A DNA stretch of 64,000 nucleotides, taken from NCBI RefSeq assembly GCF_019802085.1, contig NZ_JAHVHV010000001.1, forward strand, positions 930,001-994,000, written 5' to 3'. The notes below the pieces were generated by a model. The model was given only the letters and a program-made list of their open reading frames with translations, had not been told where the DNA came from and did no database searches. Source of the DNA: Ferrimonas balearica (lineage in GTDB: Bacteria; Pseudomonadota; Gammaproteobacteria; Enterobacterales; Shewanellaceae). Within the stretch, counting starts at the first letter, position 1, and every line of letters starts with the position of its first letter. A program made the position numbers and the translations under genes. Shown here one piece after another: positions 41,800 to 51,580 of the stretch.

Positions 41800-44373
41800 T
41801 CAGCGGTATTCAAACACCGCGCTTTGGCGAATGTCCGCCACCGAGGCGCCGACGTGCACCCGGAACTGACCCGGCTCCACCGTCCAGTCGTTCTTCTCCA
41901 CATCCCAGAAGGCCAGATCGCGCCAGCGAAGGGGGAGGGTGACCTGAGCGCTTTCCCCCGGCTGCAGGGCAATCTTGCCGAAGCCTTTGAGCTCCTTGGC
42001 GGGGCGGGGCACGCTGGCGTCCATATCCTCCAGATAGAGCTGCACCACCTCGGCGCCGGCCACTTTACCGGTGTTGGTGACGGTGACGGTCACCTCAAGG
42101 CCCTGCTCGTCACTGAATTGCTCGCCGGAGAGGGTCAGCTGGCTGTGGTCGAACTGGGTGTAGGACAAGCCGTGGCCGAAGGGGAAAAGCGGGGCAATGC
42201 CTTGCTGCTCAAACCAGCGGTAACCGATGAACACCCCCTCCTTGTAGAGGGAGTCGGTGGCGTTGTAGTCGTCCAGGGCGATGGGGGCCGTGTCCTCCAG
42301 TCGACGGGGCAGGGTGATGGGCATCTTGCCGCTGGGGTTGACCTGGCCGAGCAGCACCTCGGCGTAGGCGTGGCCCCCCTCCATACCGCCGTACCCGCCC
42401 CAGAGCAGTGCCTTGGCCTGGTCGGCCCAGGGCATCTCCACCGCCGAACCGCCGCCGATGAACACCACGGTGTTGGGGTTGGCGCTCAGCAGGTTCTGGA
42501 TGATCTCATCCTGGCCCCCGGGCAGTACCATGTCCGGCCGGTCGATGGACTCCCGATCGTCGGCGTGGCTGAGGCCGCCGTAGTAGATCACCGCATCCGC
42601 CTCGGCCGCGGCCGCCATGTAGGTCTCGGCGTCGGTAAAGAGGTTGCCAGGGGCCTGCCAGCCCAGGGTGAACTCGCTGTCCCCTTGGTAGTGCACCTCC
42701 ACCTGGTACTCCTGGCCGGCGCTCAGGGTCACGGGCTGTTCCACCAGTTGGCCGTCGACGTTCTCCAGGGCCATCAGGGGTTCGCCGTCCAGGCTGAGAC
42801 GGAACTGACCGTCGGCTTTGACCTGGAAGCGGTGCTCGCCGCTGTCCCGGGGCTTGAGGATGCCCCGCAGACGGATGCTCTCTGTCTGGCCGGGCTCGGC
42901 CACCGTGTAGGCGGAGTCCACCTGCCAGTCATCGAAGTAGGGCTCCGCCTCGCCGTCTTTGAACTTGGCCAGTTGCCAGGCCGGGGTGCCGGTCCAGTGG
43001 CGCGAGGCGACAAAATCTCCGGGAATGGGGCCGAGGCCCGCGCTGCTGAGCCCGCGCAGTACGGTGACAGCCACGTTCTCCCCCAGGGCGGCCTGCAGGC
43101 CCTCCAGGGGGGTGATCTCATACAGGGCCTTGACCTCGGAGGAGCCTCCGCCCAGAGCGTGGCGCTTGTCGGCATTGGGGCCCATCACCAGCACGTTTTT
43201 CAGGGCACCGGCATCCAGCGGCAGCACGGCTTCGTTTTTCAGCAGCACGATGCCTTCGCGAATGATGGCGCGGGCGGCGGTCTGGTGGGCCTCGGTGTTG
43301 CGTTCGCCGCTGCGGCGGTTGGGATCCATCATGCCGATGCTGTGCTGCACCCGAAGCACCCGGCGGACCTTGTCATCCAGCACCGAGATGGGCACCCGGC
43401 CCTCCTCGATCATCGCTTTGAGGGGCTGGGCCAGGAAGTAGTCGTCGTAGTGTTCGACGTCGGTGCCCATCTCGATGTCCAGGCCGTTCATGGCCGCGTC
43501 ATAGGTGTTGATGTCCACGTTCCAGTCGGTGAGCAGCACCCCCTGGTAGCCCCACTCCCCCTTGAGGATGTCCATCACCAGGTGACGGCTCTGGTTGGCG
43601 TTGGTGCCGTGCACCTCGTTGTAGGCGCCCATGATGGTGTGGGTGCCGCCGGCTTTGACCGCCGCTTCGAAAGCGGGCAGGTACACCTCCCGCAGCGTGC
43701 GCTCGTCCGGTTTGGCGTTCACCCCGGTGCGGTTGAGCTCCTGGGTGTTGAGGGCGTAGTGCTTCACCGAGGCGGCCACGTCGTTGGCCTGGATCGCCTG
43801 CACCGCCGGCACCACCAGGGTGGCGGCGAGGTAGGGGTCCTCCCCCATGTACTCGAAGTTGCGACCATAAAGGGGCAGCCGGGCCAGGTTGACCCCGGGA
43901 CCCAGGATCACGTCCTTGCCCCGCTCACGGGCCTCGCTGCCCAGCACGCTGCCGTGCAGGGCGGCCATCTCGGGGTTCCAGCTGGCGGCCACGGCGGTCA
44001 GCGGCGGCAGGTAGGTGGCCTGGTCGTTGTCCCAGTTGGCCGGCGCCCAGCTGTCGCGCTCAATCTGGTAGCGCACCCCGTGCGGGCCGTCGGACATCCA
44101 CATCTCCGGGATCCCCAGCCGTTCGATGCCCGCCACGGTGAACTTGCTGTTGGCGTGGGTCAGGGCGATCTTCTCATCCAGGGTCATCTGGGCCAGCAGG
44201 GCCTCCACATCGGCCTCGACGCTGGCCAGGCGGGCAGCGCGGCTGTCGATGGCGGCAACCGCTTCGGCGGGGGGCCGGGCGTCGTGGCTGCAACCGGCCA
44301 GCAGGGCCAGGGCGAGGGCGGTGGGGGCCAGGCGAGCGGGCCGGGCGGCGTGTCGGGGGCGCGGTGCAATCAT
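41800..44373 (-). CDS. Glycoside hydrolase family 3 beta-glucosidase, lipoprotein with PA14 domain
   Basis: Protein of 857 residues with lipobox ALLAGC, so probably anchored in the outer membrane. The GH3 N-terminal domain has MSDGPHGVRY, the KHYALN motif and the catalytic Asp in LLTDWNVDINTYDAAMNG. The GH3 C-terminal domain is split by a PA14-like carbohydrate-binding insert (about 420-550). A fibronectin III-like domain (about 760-855) ends the protein. Such enzymes release glucose from beta-glucosides. A LacI-type operator lies 132 bp upstream (44505-44524). No other sugar genes are next to it. Confidence 0.9.
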   Translation of the reverse strand: MIAPRPRHAARPARLAPTALALALLAGCSHDARPPAEAVAAIDSRAARLASVEADVEALLAQMTLDEKIALTHANSKFTVAGIERLGIPEMWMSDGPHGVRYQIERDSWAPANWDNDQATYLPPLTAVAASWNPEMAALHGSVLGSEARERGKDVILGPGVNLARLPLYGRNFEYMGEDPYLAATLVVPAVQAIQANDVAASVKHYALNTQELNRTGVNAKPDERTLREVYLPAFEAAVKAGGTHTIMGAYNEVHGTNANQSRHLVMDILKGEWGYQGVLLTDWNVDINTYDAAMNGLDIEMGTDVEHYDDYFLAQPLKAMIEEGRVPISVLDDKVRRVLRVQHSIGMMDPNRRSGERNTEAHQTAARAIIREGIVLLKNEAVLPLDAGALKNVLVMGPNADKRHALGGGSSEVKALYEITPLEGLQAALGENVAVTVLRGLSSAGLGPIPGDFVASRHWTGTPAWQLAKFKDGEAEPYFDDWQVDSAYTVAEPGQTESIRLRGILKPRDSGEHRFQVKADGQFRLSLDGEPLMALENVDGQLVEQPVTLSAGQEYQVEVHYQGDSEFTLGWQAPGNLFTDAETYMAAAAEADAVIYYGGLSHADDRESIDRPDMVLPGGQDEIIQNLLSANPNTVVFIGGGSAVEMPWADQAKALLWGGYGGMEGGHAYAEVLLGQVNPSGKMPITLPRRLEDTAPIALDDYNATDSLYKEGVFIGYRWFEQQGIAPLFPFGHGLSYTQFDHSQLTLSGEQFSDEQGLEVTVTVTNTGKVAGAEVVQLYLEDMDASVPRPAKELKGFGKIALQPGESAQVTLPLRWRDLAFWDVEKNDWTVEPGQFRVHVGASVADIRQSAVFEYR

Positions 44374-44504
44374 AGGACCATCCTGGGTCAAAGCCGCAAG
44401 GCGGCGGTTCTCCCTAACGGGGCTTGGGCTTTGTCCTCGGGACAAAGGCCATCAATGACAAACAGTTCATTAACTTAACCAGAAGTTTGGCGGGATACCA
44501 GAGA

Positions 44505-44524
44505 AAATGTAACCGCTTACATTT
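44505..44524. promoter_or_regulatory. LacI-family operator upstream of the GH3 gene
   Basis: AAATGTAACCGCTTACATTT is a 20-bp palindrome with one mismatched pair, of the form TGTAAnCGnTTACA recognised by LacI/GalR-family repressors. It lies between the GH3 gene (-) and the MscS gene (+). No lacI-family gene is present in the window. Confidence 0.7.
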
Positions 44525-44638
44525 GTGCGTTTGAAACGCCCGCCTCGTCCAATACAGGGCTGGTCGGGCCGGGACCAATTGGTGGCATCCGTTCGGATGC
44601 AGTATGGTGGGCAATACGCGCGCCAAAACGGGTGATAA

Positions 44639-45532
44639 ATGGAAAAAGCTCAAGAAATTCTGACGTTTCTGCTGGAAAACAAGTTGCTGTTCAGCCTCAT
44701 CCTGATCTTCGTGGTGTTGCTGATCCGGCGGCTGATCCTGTCGCAAATTCGCGGCCGGGCGCTGTTTTTGAGCGAGGGTCAGCGCACCGGGATCTCCTTT
44801 ACCAAGAACGCCTCCTTCACCTTGCTGGTGGTGGCGCTGTTCCTGTTGTGGAAATCGGAAATAAGCCAGTTTGCCCTGTCGGTGGCGGCGGTGGCGGTGG
44901 CCCTGGTGGTGGCCTCCAAGGAGATCATCCTCTGCTTTACCGGCTCCATCCAGCGGGCCAGCTCCCGCTCCTTTCGCATCGGCGACTGGATTGAGGTGGG
45001 CAAGAGCAGTGGCGAGGTGATCGAGCACACCCTGATGGCCACGGTGATCCAGGAGATTGACCTGCACCACGGCCAGTACCACTTCACCGGCAAGACCATC
45101 ACCCTGCCCAACAGTTTGTTCTTCACCTACCCGGTGAAGAACCTGAACTTTATGAAGCGCTACGTTTACCACGAGTTCAAAATCGTGGTGCCGGCGTTTC
45201 GTAATCTCTACCCATTGCTGCCGAACCTCGAAGCGCGCATCGAGGAGCACTGCGAGGAGTTTATCGAGGTGGCCCGGCGCTACAATGGGGTGATCGAGAA
45301 GCACGCCGGGGTGGACCTGCCGGGGCCGGATCCGCACATCCACATCACCAGCGGAGACACCGGCGAGCAGCTGGTGCACGTGATGCTGTTCTGCCCCACT
45401 GAGGAGGCCACCCACCTGGAGCAGAAGGTGCGGGCCGACTTTATGGACGCTTACGAGCGCGCTTTCCCCGCCCTGAACGAGGACGGCATCGCCCCCTCCA
45501 GTCTGCTGAGTCCGGACGAAGAGCCGGCCTAA
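44639..45532 (+). CDS. MscS-family mechanosensitive channel (YbdG-like)
   Basis: Protein of 297 residues. Three N-terminal membrane helices (about 17-35, 58-75, 82-100) are followed by the MscS pore-lining and beta domain: VASKEIILCFTGSIQRASSRSFRIGDWIEV in outline, and the strand ITLPNSLFFTYPVKNLNF. The C-terminal cytoplasmic vestibule is shorter than usual. Homologous in outline to YbdG-type channels that open on hypo-osmotic shock. 20 nt before the dehydratase gene. Confidence 0.82.
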   Translation: MEKAQEILTFLLENKLLFSLILIFVVLLIRRLILSQIRGRALFLSEGQRTGISFTKNASFTLLVVALFLLWKSEISQFALSVAAVAVALVVASKEIILCFTGSIQRASSRSFRIGDWIEVGKSSGEVIEHTLMATVIQEIDLHHGQYHFTGKTITLPNSLFFTYPVKNLNFMKRYVYHEFKIVVPAFRNLYPLLPNLEARIEEHCEEFIEVARRYNGVIEKHAGVDLPGPDPHIHITSGDTGEQLVHVMLFCPTEEATHLEQKVRADFMDAYERAFPALNEDGIAPSSLLSPDEEPA

Positions 45533-45552
45533 TCCCAATTCAAGGAACTGCT

Positions 45553-46536
45553 GTGATCCCCTTTGAACGCATCAAGGCCGCCCACGCCCGGGTGGCCCCG
45601 CACCTTCACCACACCCCCATCCTGCGCTCCAGCCAACTGAACCGCTGGCTGGGCCACGAGATCCTGTTTAAGGCCGAATGCCTGCAGAAGGTGGGCGCCT
45701 TCAAGGCCCGGGGGGCGCTCAATACCTTAAGCCGCGCCATTGAGCAGGGCCGCCGGCCTCAGCGGGTGATCGCCAACAGCTCCGGCAATCACGCCCAGGC
45801 GGTGGCCTGGGCCGCAGCGCAGTTTGACCTGCCGGCCACCATCTACATGCCCGCCAACGTCTCCAAGGTCAAAGCCCAGGCCACCGCGGCCTACGGTGCC
45901 GAGGTGGTGCTGGGGGAGAGCCGGGCCTGGGTGGATGCTCAGGTGGCCGCCGAGGCGCAAACCCCGGGCACCCTCTGGATCCCTCCCTACAACCACGAGG
46001 ATGTGATTGCGGGGCAGGGCACCGCGGTGTACGAGGCGCTGACGGACTGTGGCGAGGTGGATGCGGTGTTCGTACCCTGCGGCGGCGGGGGCTTAAGCTC
46101 TGGAGCGCTGGTGGCCACCCGGGGGCTGTGCCCCAATGCCCAGGTGATGGGGGTGGAGCCCCTCCAGGCCAATGACGCCGCCTGGTCGCTGCGCGAGGGG
46201 CGCATCGTCGGCTTCGAGCAGAGCCCCAATACCATCGCCGATGGCGCCCGCACCCTGTCGGTGGGCCCGCTCACCTTTGAGCACCTCCAGGCGCTGGACG
46301 GCTTCTACGAGGTGGACGAAGGGCCCATCCTCTACTGGACCCAGTGGCTGACCCACCTGTTGAAACTCAACGTGGAGCCCACCAGTGCCATGACCATGGC
46401 GGCGGTGTGCGAGTACCTCAAGACTCAGTCCCGTCCCCAGCGGGTGCTGGTGGTGCTCTCCGGCGGCAACATCGACCACGCCACCCGTCAGGCGATATGG
46501 GCCGAGGATTGCCTGGGACAGGTGCCCAGCCTGTAA
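45553..46536 (+). CDS. PLP-dependent serine/threonine dehydratase-like protein
   Basis: Fold-type II PLP enzyme of 327 residues from a GTG start. The PLP lysine is in KVGAFKARGALN, with the SSGNHAQAVA substrate loop and the PCGGGGLSSGA phosphate-binding glycine loop. The C-terminal serine is in LSGGN. It resembles serine racemase/threonine dehydratase catalytic domains and has no ACT regulatory domain, so it is probably the catabolic or racemase type. It follows the MscS-like gene closely but the roles look unrelated. Confidence 0.9.
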   Translation: MIPFERIKAAHARVAPHLHHTPILRSSQLNRWLGHEILFKAECLQKVGAFKARGALNTLSRAIEQGRRPQRVIANSSGNHAQAVAWAAAQFDLPATIYMPANVSKVKAQATAAYGAEVVLGESRAWVDAQVAAEAQTPGTLWIPPYNHEDVIAGQGTAVYEALTDCGEVDAVFVPCGGGGLSSGALVATRGLCPNAQVMGVEPLQANDAAWSLREGRIVGFEQSPNTIADGARTLSVGPLTFEHLQALDGFYEVDEGPILYWTQWLTHLLKLNVEPTSAMTMAAVCEYLKTQSRPQRVLVVLSGGNIDHATRQAIWAEDCLGQVPSL

Positions 46537-46543
46537 AACCCAA

Positions 46544-46575
46544 CCGGCCCGCAATTGCGGGCCGGTGGCTTTTTA
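46544..46575. terminator. Intrinsic terminator between the dehydratase and Kef genes
   Basis: CCGGCCCGCAATTGCGGGCCGG perfect stem followed by TGGCTTTTT, in the plus direction. Confidence 0.75.
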
Positions 46576-48504
46576 GTGCTCCTCGGTGCGGGGAATGTCC
46601 GCATCGGAGGCGATGTCCTCCACGTAGCCCTTGGGCGGCGGCGACCAGGCGCGGCCAGAGCTGTCGTGGCCCTCGTGAATGTCCCGCACCACCTTGACGC
46701 TGGCCTCCTGCACCATGGCGATAAAGCTGGCGCGGTAGGCGGCGTTGGAGAAGAAGTCGTGGTCCTGCACCCAGTGGCCATAGAGGTCATCCAGGGTGGA
46801 TTTCTCAAATTGGCGGAAGCGGCGGCTGCGCTGCTCCGCCTCGAAGGGGTGCTGCCCCAGGTGCACCAGGGCCTCCTTGGCCAGTTTCAGGGCGCCTTCG
46901 AAGTACTCCCGGGTGATGAGATCCGCCCCGGCGCTGCGCAGGCGGTAGTAGTGGCCGCGGTCGTAGGCCCGGGCCAGGATGTGGACATTGGGGAAGTAGC
47001 GTTTGACCTGGTGGGTCAGCTCGATGGCCTGCTCCGGGTTGTCGATGGCCACCACCAGCAGGCTAGCCTCGTTGATGCCGGCGCTGCGCAGCAGGTCCAG
47101 CCGGGTGGCGTCACCGTAGTAGGCGCGGATGTTGACGATGCGCATCGCTTCCACCTGGGTGGGGGAGAGATCCAGCACCACCGGGTGGATGTCGTTGGCC
47201 ACCAGCATGCGGCTGACCACCTGGCCGAAGCGGCCCATGCCGGCGATGATCACCTTGCCGGTCTCGCCAATCTCATCGGCTTCCCTGGCGTCGTCGGACT
47301 CGCTGTATTTGGGCAGGATCACCTTCTCGAACAGGATGAACAGCAGCGGCGTCAGCAGCATCGACAGGGCCACCACCAGCGACAGGATGGGCACCAGATC
47401 CGGTGGCAGCACCGCGTTCTGGCTGCTGAAGGAGAGCAGCACAAAGCCGAACTCCCCCGCCTGGGCCAGGGAGAGGCTGAACAACCAGCGGTCCCCGAGG
47501 CGAATCTTAAACAGGAAGCTCAGGGCCAGCAGCACCAGGGCTTTCAGTAGCATCACCCCGAAGGTCAGCCCCATCACCAGGGCAAAGTCGCCGAACAGCA
47601 CCTCGAAGTTGATGCCGGCGCCGACGGTGATGAAGAACAGCCCCAGCAGCAGCCCCTTGAAGGGTTCGATGTCGGACTCCAGCTCGTGGCGGAACTCGCT
47701 GGTGGCCAGCACCACCCCGGCCAGGAAGGTGCCCAGCGCCGGCGACAGCCCCACCAGGGACATCAGCACGGCGATGCCGATCACCAGCATCAGGGCGGCG
47801 GCGGTGAAGATCTCCCGCAACTGGGCCTCGGCGATGATGCGAAACAGCGGTCGGGTGAGGTAGTGGCCCCCGAGCACCACGGTGGCGATCGCCCCGGCCA
47901 CCGCCAGGGCCTGACCCCAGCCGGGCAGCCCGGCCACCAGGCTGAGCTCCTCGTGGTGGTCGGCGCCGTGGGCGGCGGCCTGGCTGAACTCCGGCAGGGC
48001 CAGCAGGGGAATAACCGCCAGCATGGGGATCACCGCGATGTCCTGGAACAGCAGCACGGAGAAACTGGCGCGGCCCCCTTCGGTCTTGGTCAGCCCCTTC
48101 TCGTTAAGGGTCTGCAGCACGATGGCGGTGGAGGAGAGGGCGAAGATAAGGCCGATGGTCAGCGCCACCGACCAGTAGAGGCCGAAGGCCATGCCGGCGG
48201 CAAAGATGAGCCCGGCGGTGATGCCCACCTGCAGGCCGCCCAGGCCCAGCAGTTTGGCGCGCATCTCCCACAGCATCCGCGGTTCGAGCTCCAGGCCCAC
48301 CAGGAACAGCATCATCACCACGCCAAACTCGGCAAAGTGCTGCAGGGTTTCGGTTTCTGAACCCACCAGGCCCAGCAGCGGGCCGATCACCACCCCAGCG
48401 ATGAGGTAACCCAGCACCGAGCCCAGGCCAAAGCGGTTGGCCAGGGGCACGGCGATGACGGCGGCCACCAGGTACATAAAGGCGTAAAGCAGGATCTCGG
48501 TCAT
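46573..48504 (-). CDS. Kef-type (CPA2) potassium/proton antiporter
   Basis: Protein of 643 residues. Twelve or so transmembrane helices (1-380) of the Na/H exchanger fold include the CPA2 segment VMMLFLVGLELEPRMLW. An RCK_N nucleotide-binding domain (about 400-520) follows, with VIIAGMGRFGQVVSRML, and a regulatory tail. It is KefB/KefC-like: glutathione adducts open the channel to let potassium out during electrophile stress. The ATG overlaps the stop of the KefF/KefG-like gene (ATGA). The nearby OYE and SDR genes may also serve electrophile defence. Confidence 0.88.
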   Translation of the reverse strand: MTEILLYAFMYLVAAVIAVPLANRFGLGSVLGYLIAGVVIGPLLGLVGSETETLQHFAEFGVVMMLFLVGLELEPRMLWEMRAKLLGLGGLQVGITAGLIFAAGMAFGLYWSVALTIGLIFALSSTAIVLQTLNEKGLTKTEGGRASFSVLLFQDIAVIPMLAVIPLLALPEFSQAAAHGADHHEELSLVAGLPGWGQALAVAGAIATVVLGGHYLTRPLFRIIAEAQLREIFTAAALMLVIGIAVLMSLVGLSPALGTFLAGVVLATSEFRHELESDIEPFKGLLLGLFFITVGAGINFEVLFGDFALVMGLTFGVMLLKALVLLALSFLFKIRLGDRWLFSLSLAQAGEFGFVLLSFSSQNAVLPPDLVPILSLVVALSMLLTPLLFILFEKVILPKYSESDDAREADEIGETGKVIIAGMGRFGQVVSRMLVANDIHPVVLDLSPTQVEAMRIVNIRAYYGDATRLDLLRSAGINEASLLVVAIDNPEQAIELTHQVKRYFPNVHILARAYDRGHYYRLRSAGADLITREYFEGALKLAKEALVHLGQHPFEAEQRSRRFRQFEKSTLDDLYGHWVQDHDFFSNAAYRASFIAMVQEASVKVVRDIHEGHDSSGRAWSPPPKGYVEDIASDADIPRTEEH

Positions 48505-49115
48505 GAGGTGGCCTCCAGCATCTCGTTCAGACTGACCCGGTGGGGGGCGTCGCTCAGACTCAGGCTGTGATCACTCAGACGGTTCAGCAGGGTGACAAAC
48601 TGCTCTCGGTGGCTGTCCAGCCGACCCTCTTCGCGGGCGGTGCGGGAGTTGAACAGCACGAAGGGGGGCAGGTAGGTCATGTGGCAGAGGTTGGCCGTCA
48701 TCTCCAGCGGGCGCAGCAGCTCGCGCACCGTGTAGCGGTTGTAGCCTTCGGTCCGGTAGGCCCCCTCCTTGCCACCGGCACTGACGGCGCTGAAGAAGAT
48801 CTTGTCCTTAAGGGCCAGCCCCTTGTGGCCGTAGGCAAAGTTGTACTCCAGCACCAGGTCCTGCCACTCCTTGAGGATGGCGGGGGTGGAGTACCAGTAG
48901 AAGGGGTGGAGAAACACCACCACATCGTGATCCAGTAACCGCTGCTGCTCAAGCTCGATGTCGATCTCCAGGGTGGGGTACTCGGCGTAGAGGTCCACCA
49001 GGGTGACCTGGGGCAGGTCCATCACCGAGCGGGCCAGCGCCAGGGTGATCTCGGAGCGGTGCTGGATGGGGTGGGCGAACAGGACAAGGATCTTTCTGGG
49101 CGTTGGTGAGGCCAT
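48501..49115 (-). CDS. KefF/KefG-like NAD(P)H oxidoreductase, ancillary to Kef
   Basis: Flavodoxin-like fold protein of 204 residues: KILVLFAHPIQHRSEITLALA, VVFLHPFYWYSTPAILKEW, FSAVSAGGKEGAY. This is the KefF/KefG (MdaB-like) pattern, and KefF/KefG stimulate KefC/KefB. The 4-nt overlap with the antiporter gene supports a translationally coupled complex. Which of the two subtypes applies cannot be settled by eye. Confidence 0.88.
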   Translation of the reverse strand: MASPTPRKILVLFAHPIQHRSEITLALARSVMDLPQVTLVDLYAEYPTLEIDIELEQQRLLDHDVVVFLHPFYWYSTPAILKEWQDLVLEYNFAYGHKGLALKDKIFFSAVSAGGKEGAYRTEGYNRYTVRELLRPLEMTANLCHMTYLPPFVLFNSRTAREEGRLDSHREQFVTLLNRLSDHSLSLSDAPHRVSLNEMLEATS

Positions 49116-49238
49116 AACAGACTCGTAAATAACTGATATCAGGAACTATTATTCAGAGCGACATTCAGTTCAAGTGCATTGGGATGACAAGGGCGCGGGA
49201 TGAACCATAATACCGGGCCTTTGGGCCCGGAATCGGGG

Positions 49239-49682
49239 TCAGCCGGCCTGCTGCTGCCAGTAAGCCAGCCGGGCGTCCGGGGCGGTGAGCAGGGACTGGC
49301 AGGGGCCCTTGTACTGGCCCATCAACGGACCCAGGGATTGGGCGTTGGGCATGCTGGCGCGCATCTCAGAGAAGGCCGCTTTGACCCGCTGGTCGATCAC
49401 CTCGGCCTCTGCCTTGCTCTGGGCCAGGGCCCGGGCCTGGGTGGCGGAGGTCTCCAACCGACCGGCCACCGCCGCCATCTGGGGGACGTTCATGCCGGAG
49501 AGGGTCTGGGCGCTCAGCTCGTAGTACGCGGTGCACTGGATTGCTTCCTCCAGCCAACGGGCTTCCGGGCCGGAGCCACCGGCGGCGCTTTGGCTGGCGC
49601 CACCGAAACTGCGCATCACGAAAAAGCTGGCGGCCAGCACGCCGAGGATAAAGACCAGGGTCAGAAGGGTGGTTTTGGACAT
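49239..49682 (-). CDS. Hypothetical membrane-anchored periplasmic protein
   Basis: Protein of 147 residues. One N-terminal helix (LLTLVFILGVLAASFFVM) is followed by a Gly/Ser linker and a helical domain with two cysteines (IQCTAYYE and KGPCQSLL) that may form a disulfide. I do not recognise a family. It stands alone, divergent from the MscS-type gene at 49808. Confidence 0.7.
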   Translation of the reverse strand: MSKTTLLTLVFILGVLAASFFVMRSFGGASQSAAGGSGPEARWLEEAIQCTAYYELSAQTLSGMNVPQMAAVAGRLETSATQARALAQSKAEAEVIDQRVKAAFSEMRASMPNAQSLGPLMGQYKGPCQSLLTAPDARLAYWQQQAG

Positions 49683-49807
49683 GGGGTTTCCGAGTTGAAA
49701 TGCTTTGCCCCAAACCTAATGCAGGATGTGACATTGATCAACGAATTGGGCGGGGCTGAGGGGCGCAACCTACACTGAAACCAGGATGAATCAGGCGATT
49801 TTTGGGG

Positions 49808-51580
49808 ATGCGGATGCTGAGGCTTGCACTGTTACTGATGATGCTGGGGGGGCCGGCCTGGGCGGCACAGGAGGCCGAGCCGGCCCAGGCACCGACACCG
49901 GCAGTGGCCGATGAGCTGGCCCAGAGCTACCAGGCGATGCAGGATGAGATCGCCGCCACGGAACTGCGCATCAAGCGGCTGGAGGAGAACTGGCAACACA
50001 CCGAATCGGAGATGTCTCGGGAGCTGATTCAGCAGCAGGTGGTGGCGGAGACCTCCTCGCTGATGCAGCAGCTCAACGCCTTCGTTAATGCCGCCAAGGC
50101 CAGCGGCCGCTCCAACCACACCGAGATGGCCGTCTCGGTGATCAACGCCGAGAACGACTACCTCACCCACCGACTGGAGAGGGCCTCGTTAGGCCTGCGA
50201 CAGCTGTTTGAAACCTACGAGAAGTCCACCTCCGATAAGCAGATCCTGACGCTGCTGAACATCGACGACATGTTCCTCTACATCAACTGGCTGCTGGGAC
50301 TGAGGCTGGAGAACCTGGCAACGCTGGAGGAGATGAACGTCAAGGCCAACCAACTGCGTCGCAAGCTCAACCGGGAGATCGTCCGCTACGCCGAGTTTAT
50401 GGCGATCTACCTGCGCTCCAGCACCCGGCAGCAGGAGCTGCTGCAGGGGGAGATCAACACCCTGCCGGTGGACGCCCGCAGCGCGCTGGAGAGTAAGGTG
50501 GCCACCCAGCAGCGCCTGGTGCGCAGCGCCGTGGCCAACCTCAAAGAGGTGATCGGCCTGATGCAGAAGCAGGGGCTGGCGGTGGAGGAGTACAACGAAC
50601 TCATCTTCAAGACCACCGGCAACATCGCCGAGGCGGTGGTCAGCTGGAGCGCCATGCGCACCGTATTACGGGGCCTGGGGGAGGACGCGGTGCTCTGGTT
50701 TAAGGACAACATCGGCGGGATCCTCTCCCGCATCGTGCTCTTTGCCGCGCTGATGATGGGGGCGGTGCTGCTGGGCCGGGCGGTGCGCCGGGGGATCGCC
50801 CAGGCGGTGACCCACAAGAAGGCCAAGTTCAGCACCCTGGTGCAGGACTTTTTCATCAACATGGGCGGCAACCTGGTGGTGATCTTCGGCTTGCTGTTTG
50901 CCCTGGCGCAGATCGGTTGGGATCTCACCCCGGTGCTCACCGGTTTGGGGGTTGCGGGCATCGTGATCGGCTTTGCCCTGCAGGACACCCTCTCCAACTT
51001 CGCCTCGGGGATGATGATCCTTATCTACCGGCCCTACGACGTGGGGGACTACATCGAGGCCGGCGGCGTGGCGGGCAAGGTGGGCAAGATGAGCCTGGTG
51101 AGCACCACCATCCGCACCTTTGATAACCAGGTGTTTGTGGTGCCCAACGCCAAGATCTGGGGGGACACCATCAAGAACATCACCTCGGAGCGCATTCGCC
51201 GGGTGGATATGGTGTTTGGCATCGCCTACGGCGACGACGTGGGGCAGGCCGAGGAGGTGTTGGAGGCGATCGTCACCGAGCACCCCAGCGTGCTCAAATC
51301 CCCGGAGCACGTCATCAAGCTGCACACCCTGGGGGAGTCCTCGGTGGACTTTATCGTGCGCCCCTGGGTCAAGACCGACGACTACTGGGACGTCTACTGG
51401 GACATCACCCGGGAGGTGAAGGTGCGCTTCGACCGAGAGGGGCTCACCATCCCCTTCCCGCAGCGAGACGTCTACTTGCAAAGCGGTGCGGTACCGCCGC
51501 CGTTGCCCGTGGTGGAGTCGGCGCCGCCCTCCGATACCGGCCACCGGGCGGCCGGCGAGGGGGAGGAGGGAACGGTCTAG
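49808..51580 (+). CDS. Large MscS-family mechanosensitive channel with periplasmic coiled-coil domain
   Basis: Protein of about 590 residues. A signal peptide (LALLLMMLGGPAWA) is followed by an extracytoplasmic helical/coiled-coil domain (about 25-290), three membrane helices (about 305-395) and an MscS domain: LTGLGVAGIVIGFALQDTLSNFASGM in outline, then YDVGDYIEAGGVAGKVGKM. It carries the Gly/Ala-rich TM3 pore helix. The start is uncertain among 49802, 49808 and 49814. The C-terminal tail is Pro/Glu-rich. The last bases overlap the ABM-domain gene on the other strand by 4 nt. Confidence 0.85.
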   Translation: MRMLRLALLLMMLGGPAWAAQEAEPAQAPTPAVADELAQSYQAMQDEIAATELRIKRLEENWQHTESEMSRELIQQQVVAETSSLMQQLNAFVNAAKASGRSNHTEMAVSVINAENDYLTHRLERASLGLRQLFETYEKSTSDKQILTLLNIDDMFLYINWLLGLRLENLATLEEMNVKANQLRRKLNREIVRYAEFMAIYLRSSTRQQELLQGEINTLPVDARSALESKVATQQRLVRSAVANLKEVIGLMQKQGLAVEEYNELIFKTTGNIAEAVVSWSAMRTVLRGLGEDAVLWFKDNIGGILSRIVLFAALMMGAVLLGRAVRRGIAQAVTHKKAKFSTLVQDFFINMGGNLVVIFGLLFALAQIGWDLTPVLTGLGVAGIVIGFALQDTLSNFASGMMILIYRPYDVGDYIEAGGVAGKVGKMSLVSTTIRTFDNQVFVVPNAKIWGDTIKNITSERIRRVDMVFGIAYGDDVGQAEEVLEAIVTEHPSVLKSPEHVIKLHTLGESSVDFIVRPWVKTDDYWDVYWDITREVKVRFDREGLTIPFPQRDVYLQSGAVPPPLPVVESAPPSDTGHRAAGEGEEGTV

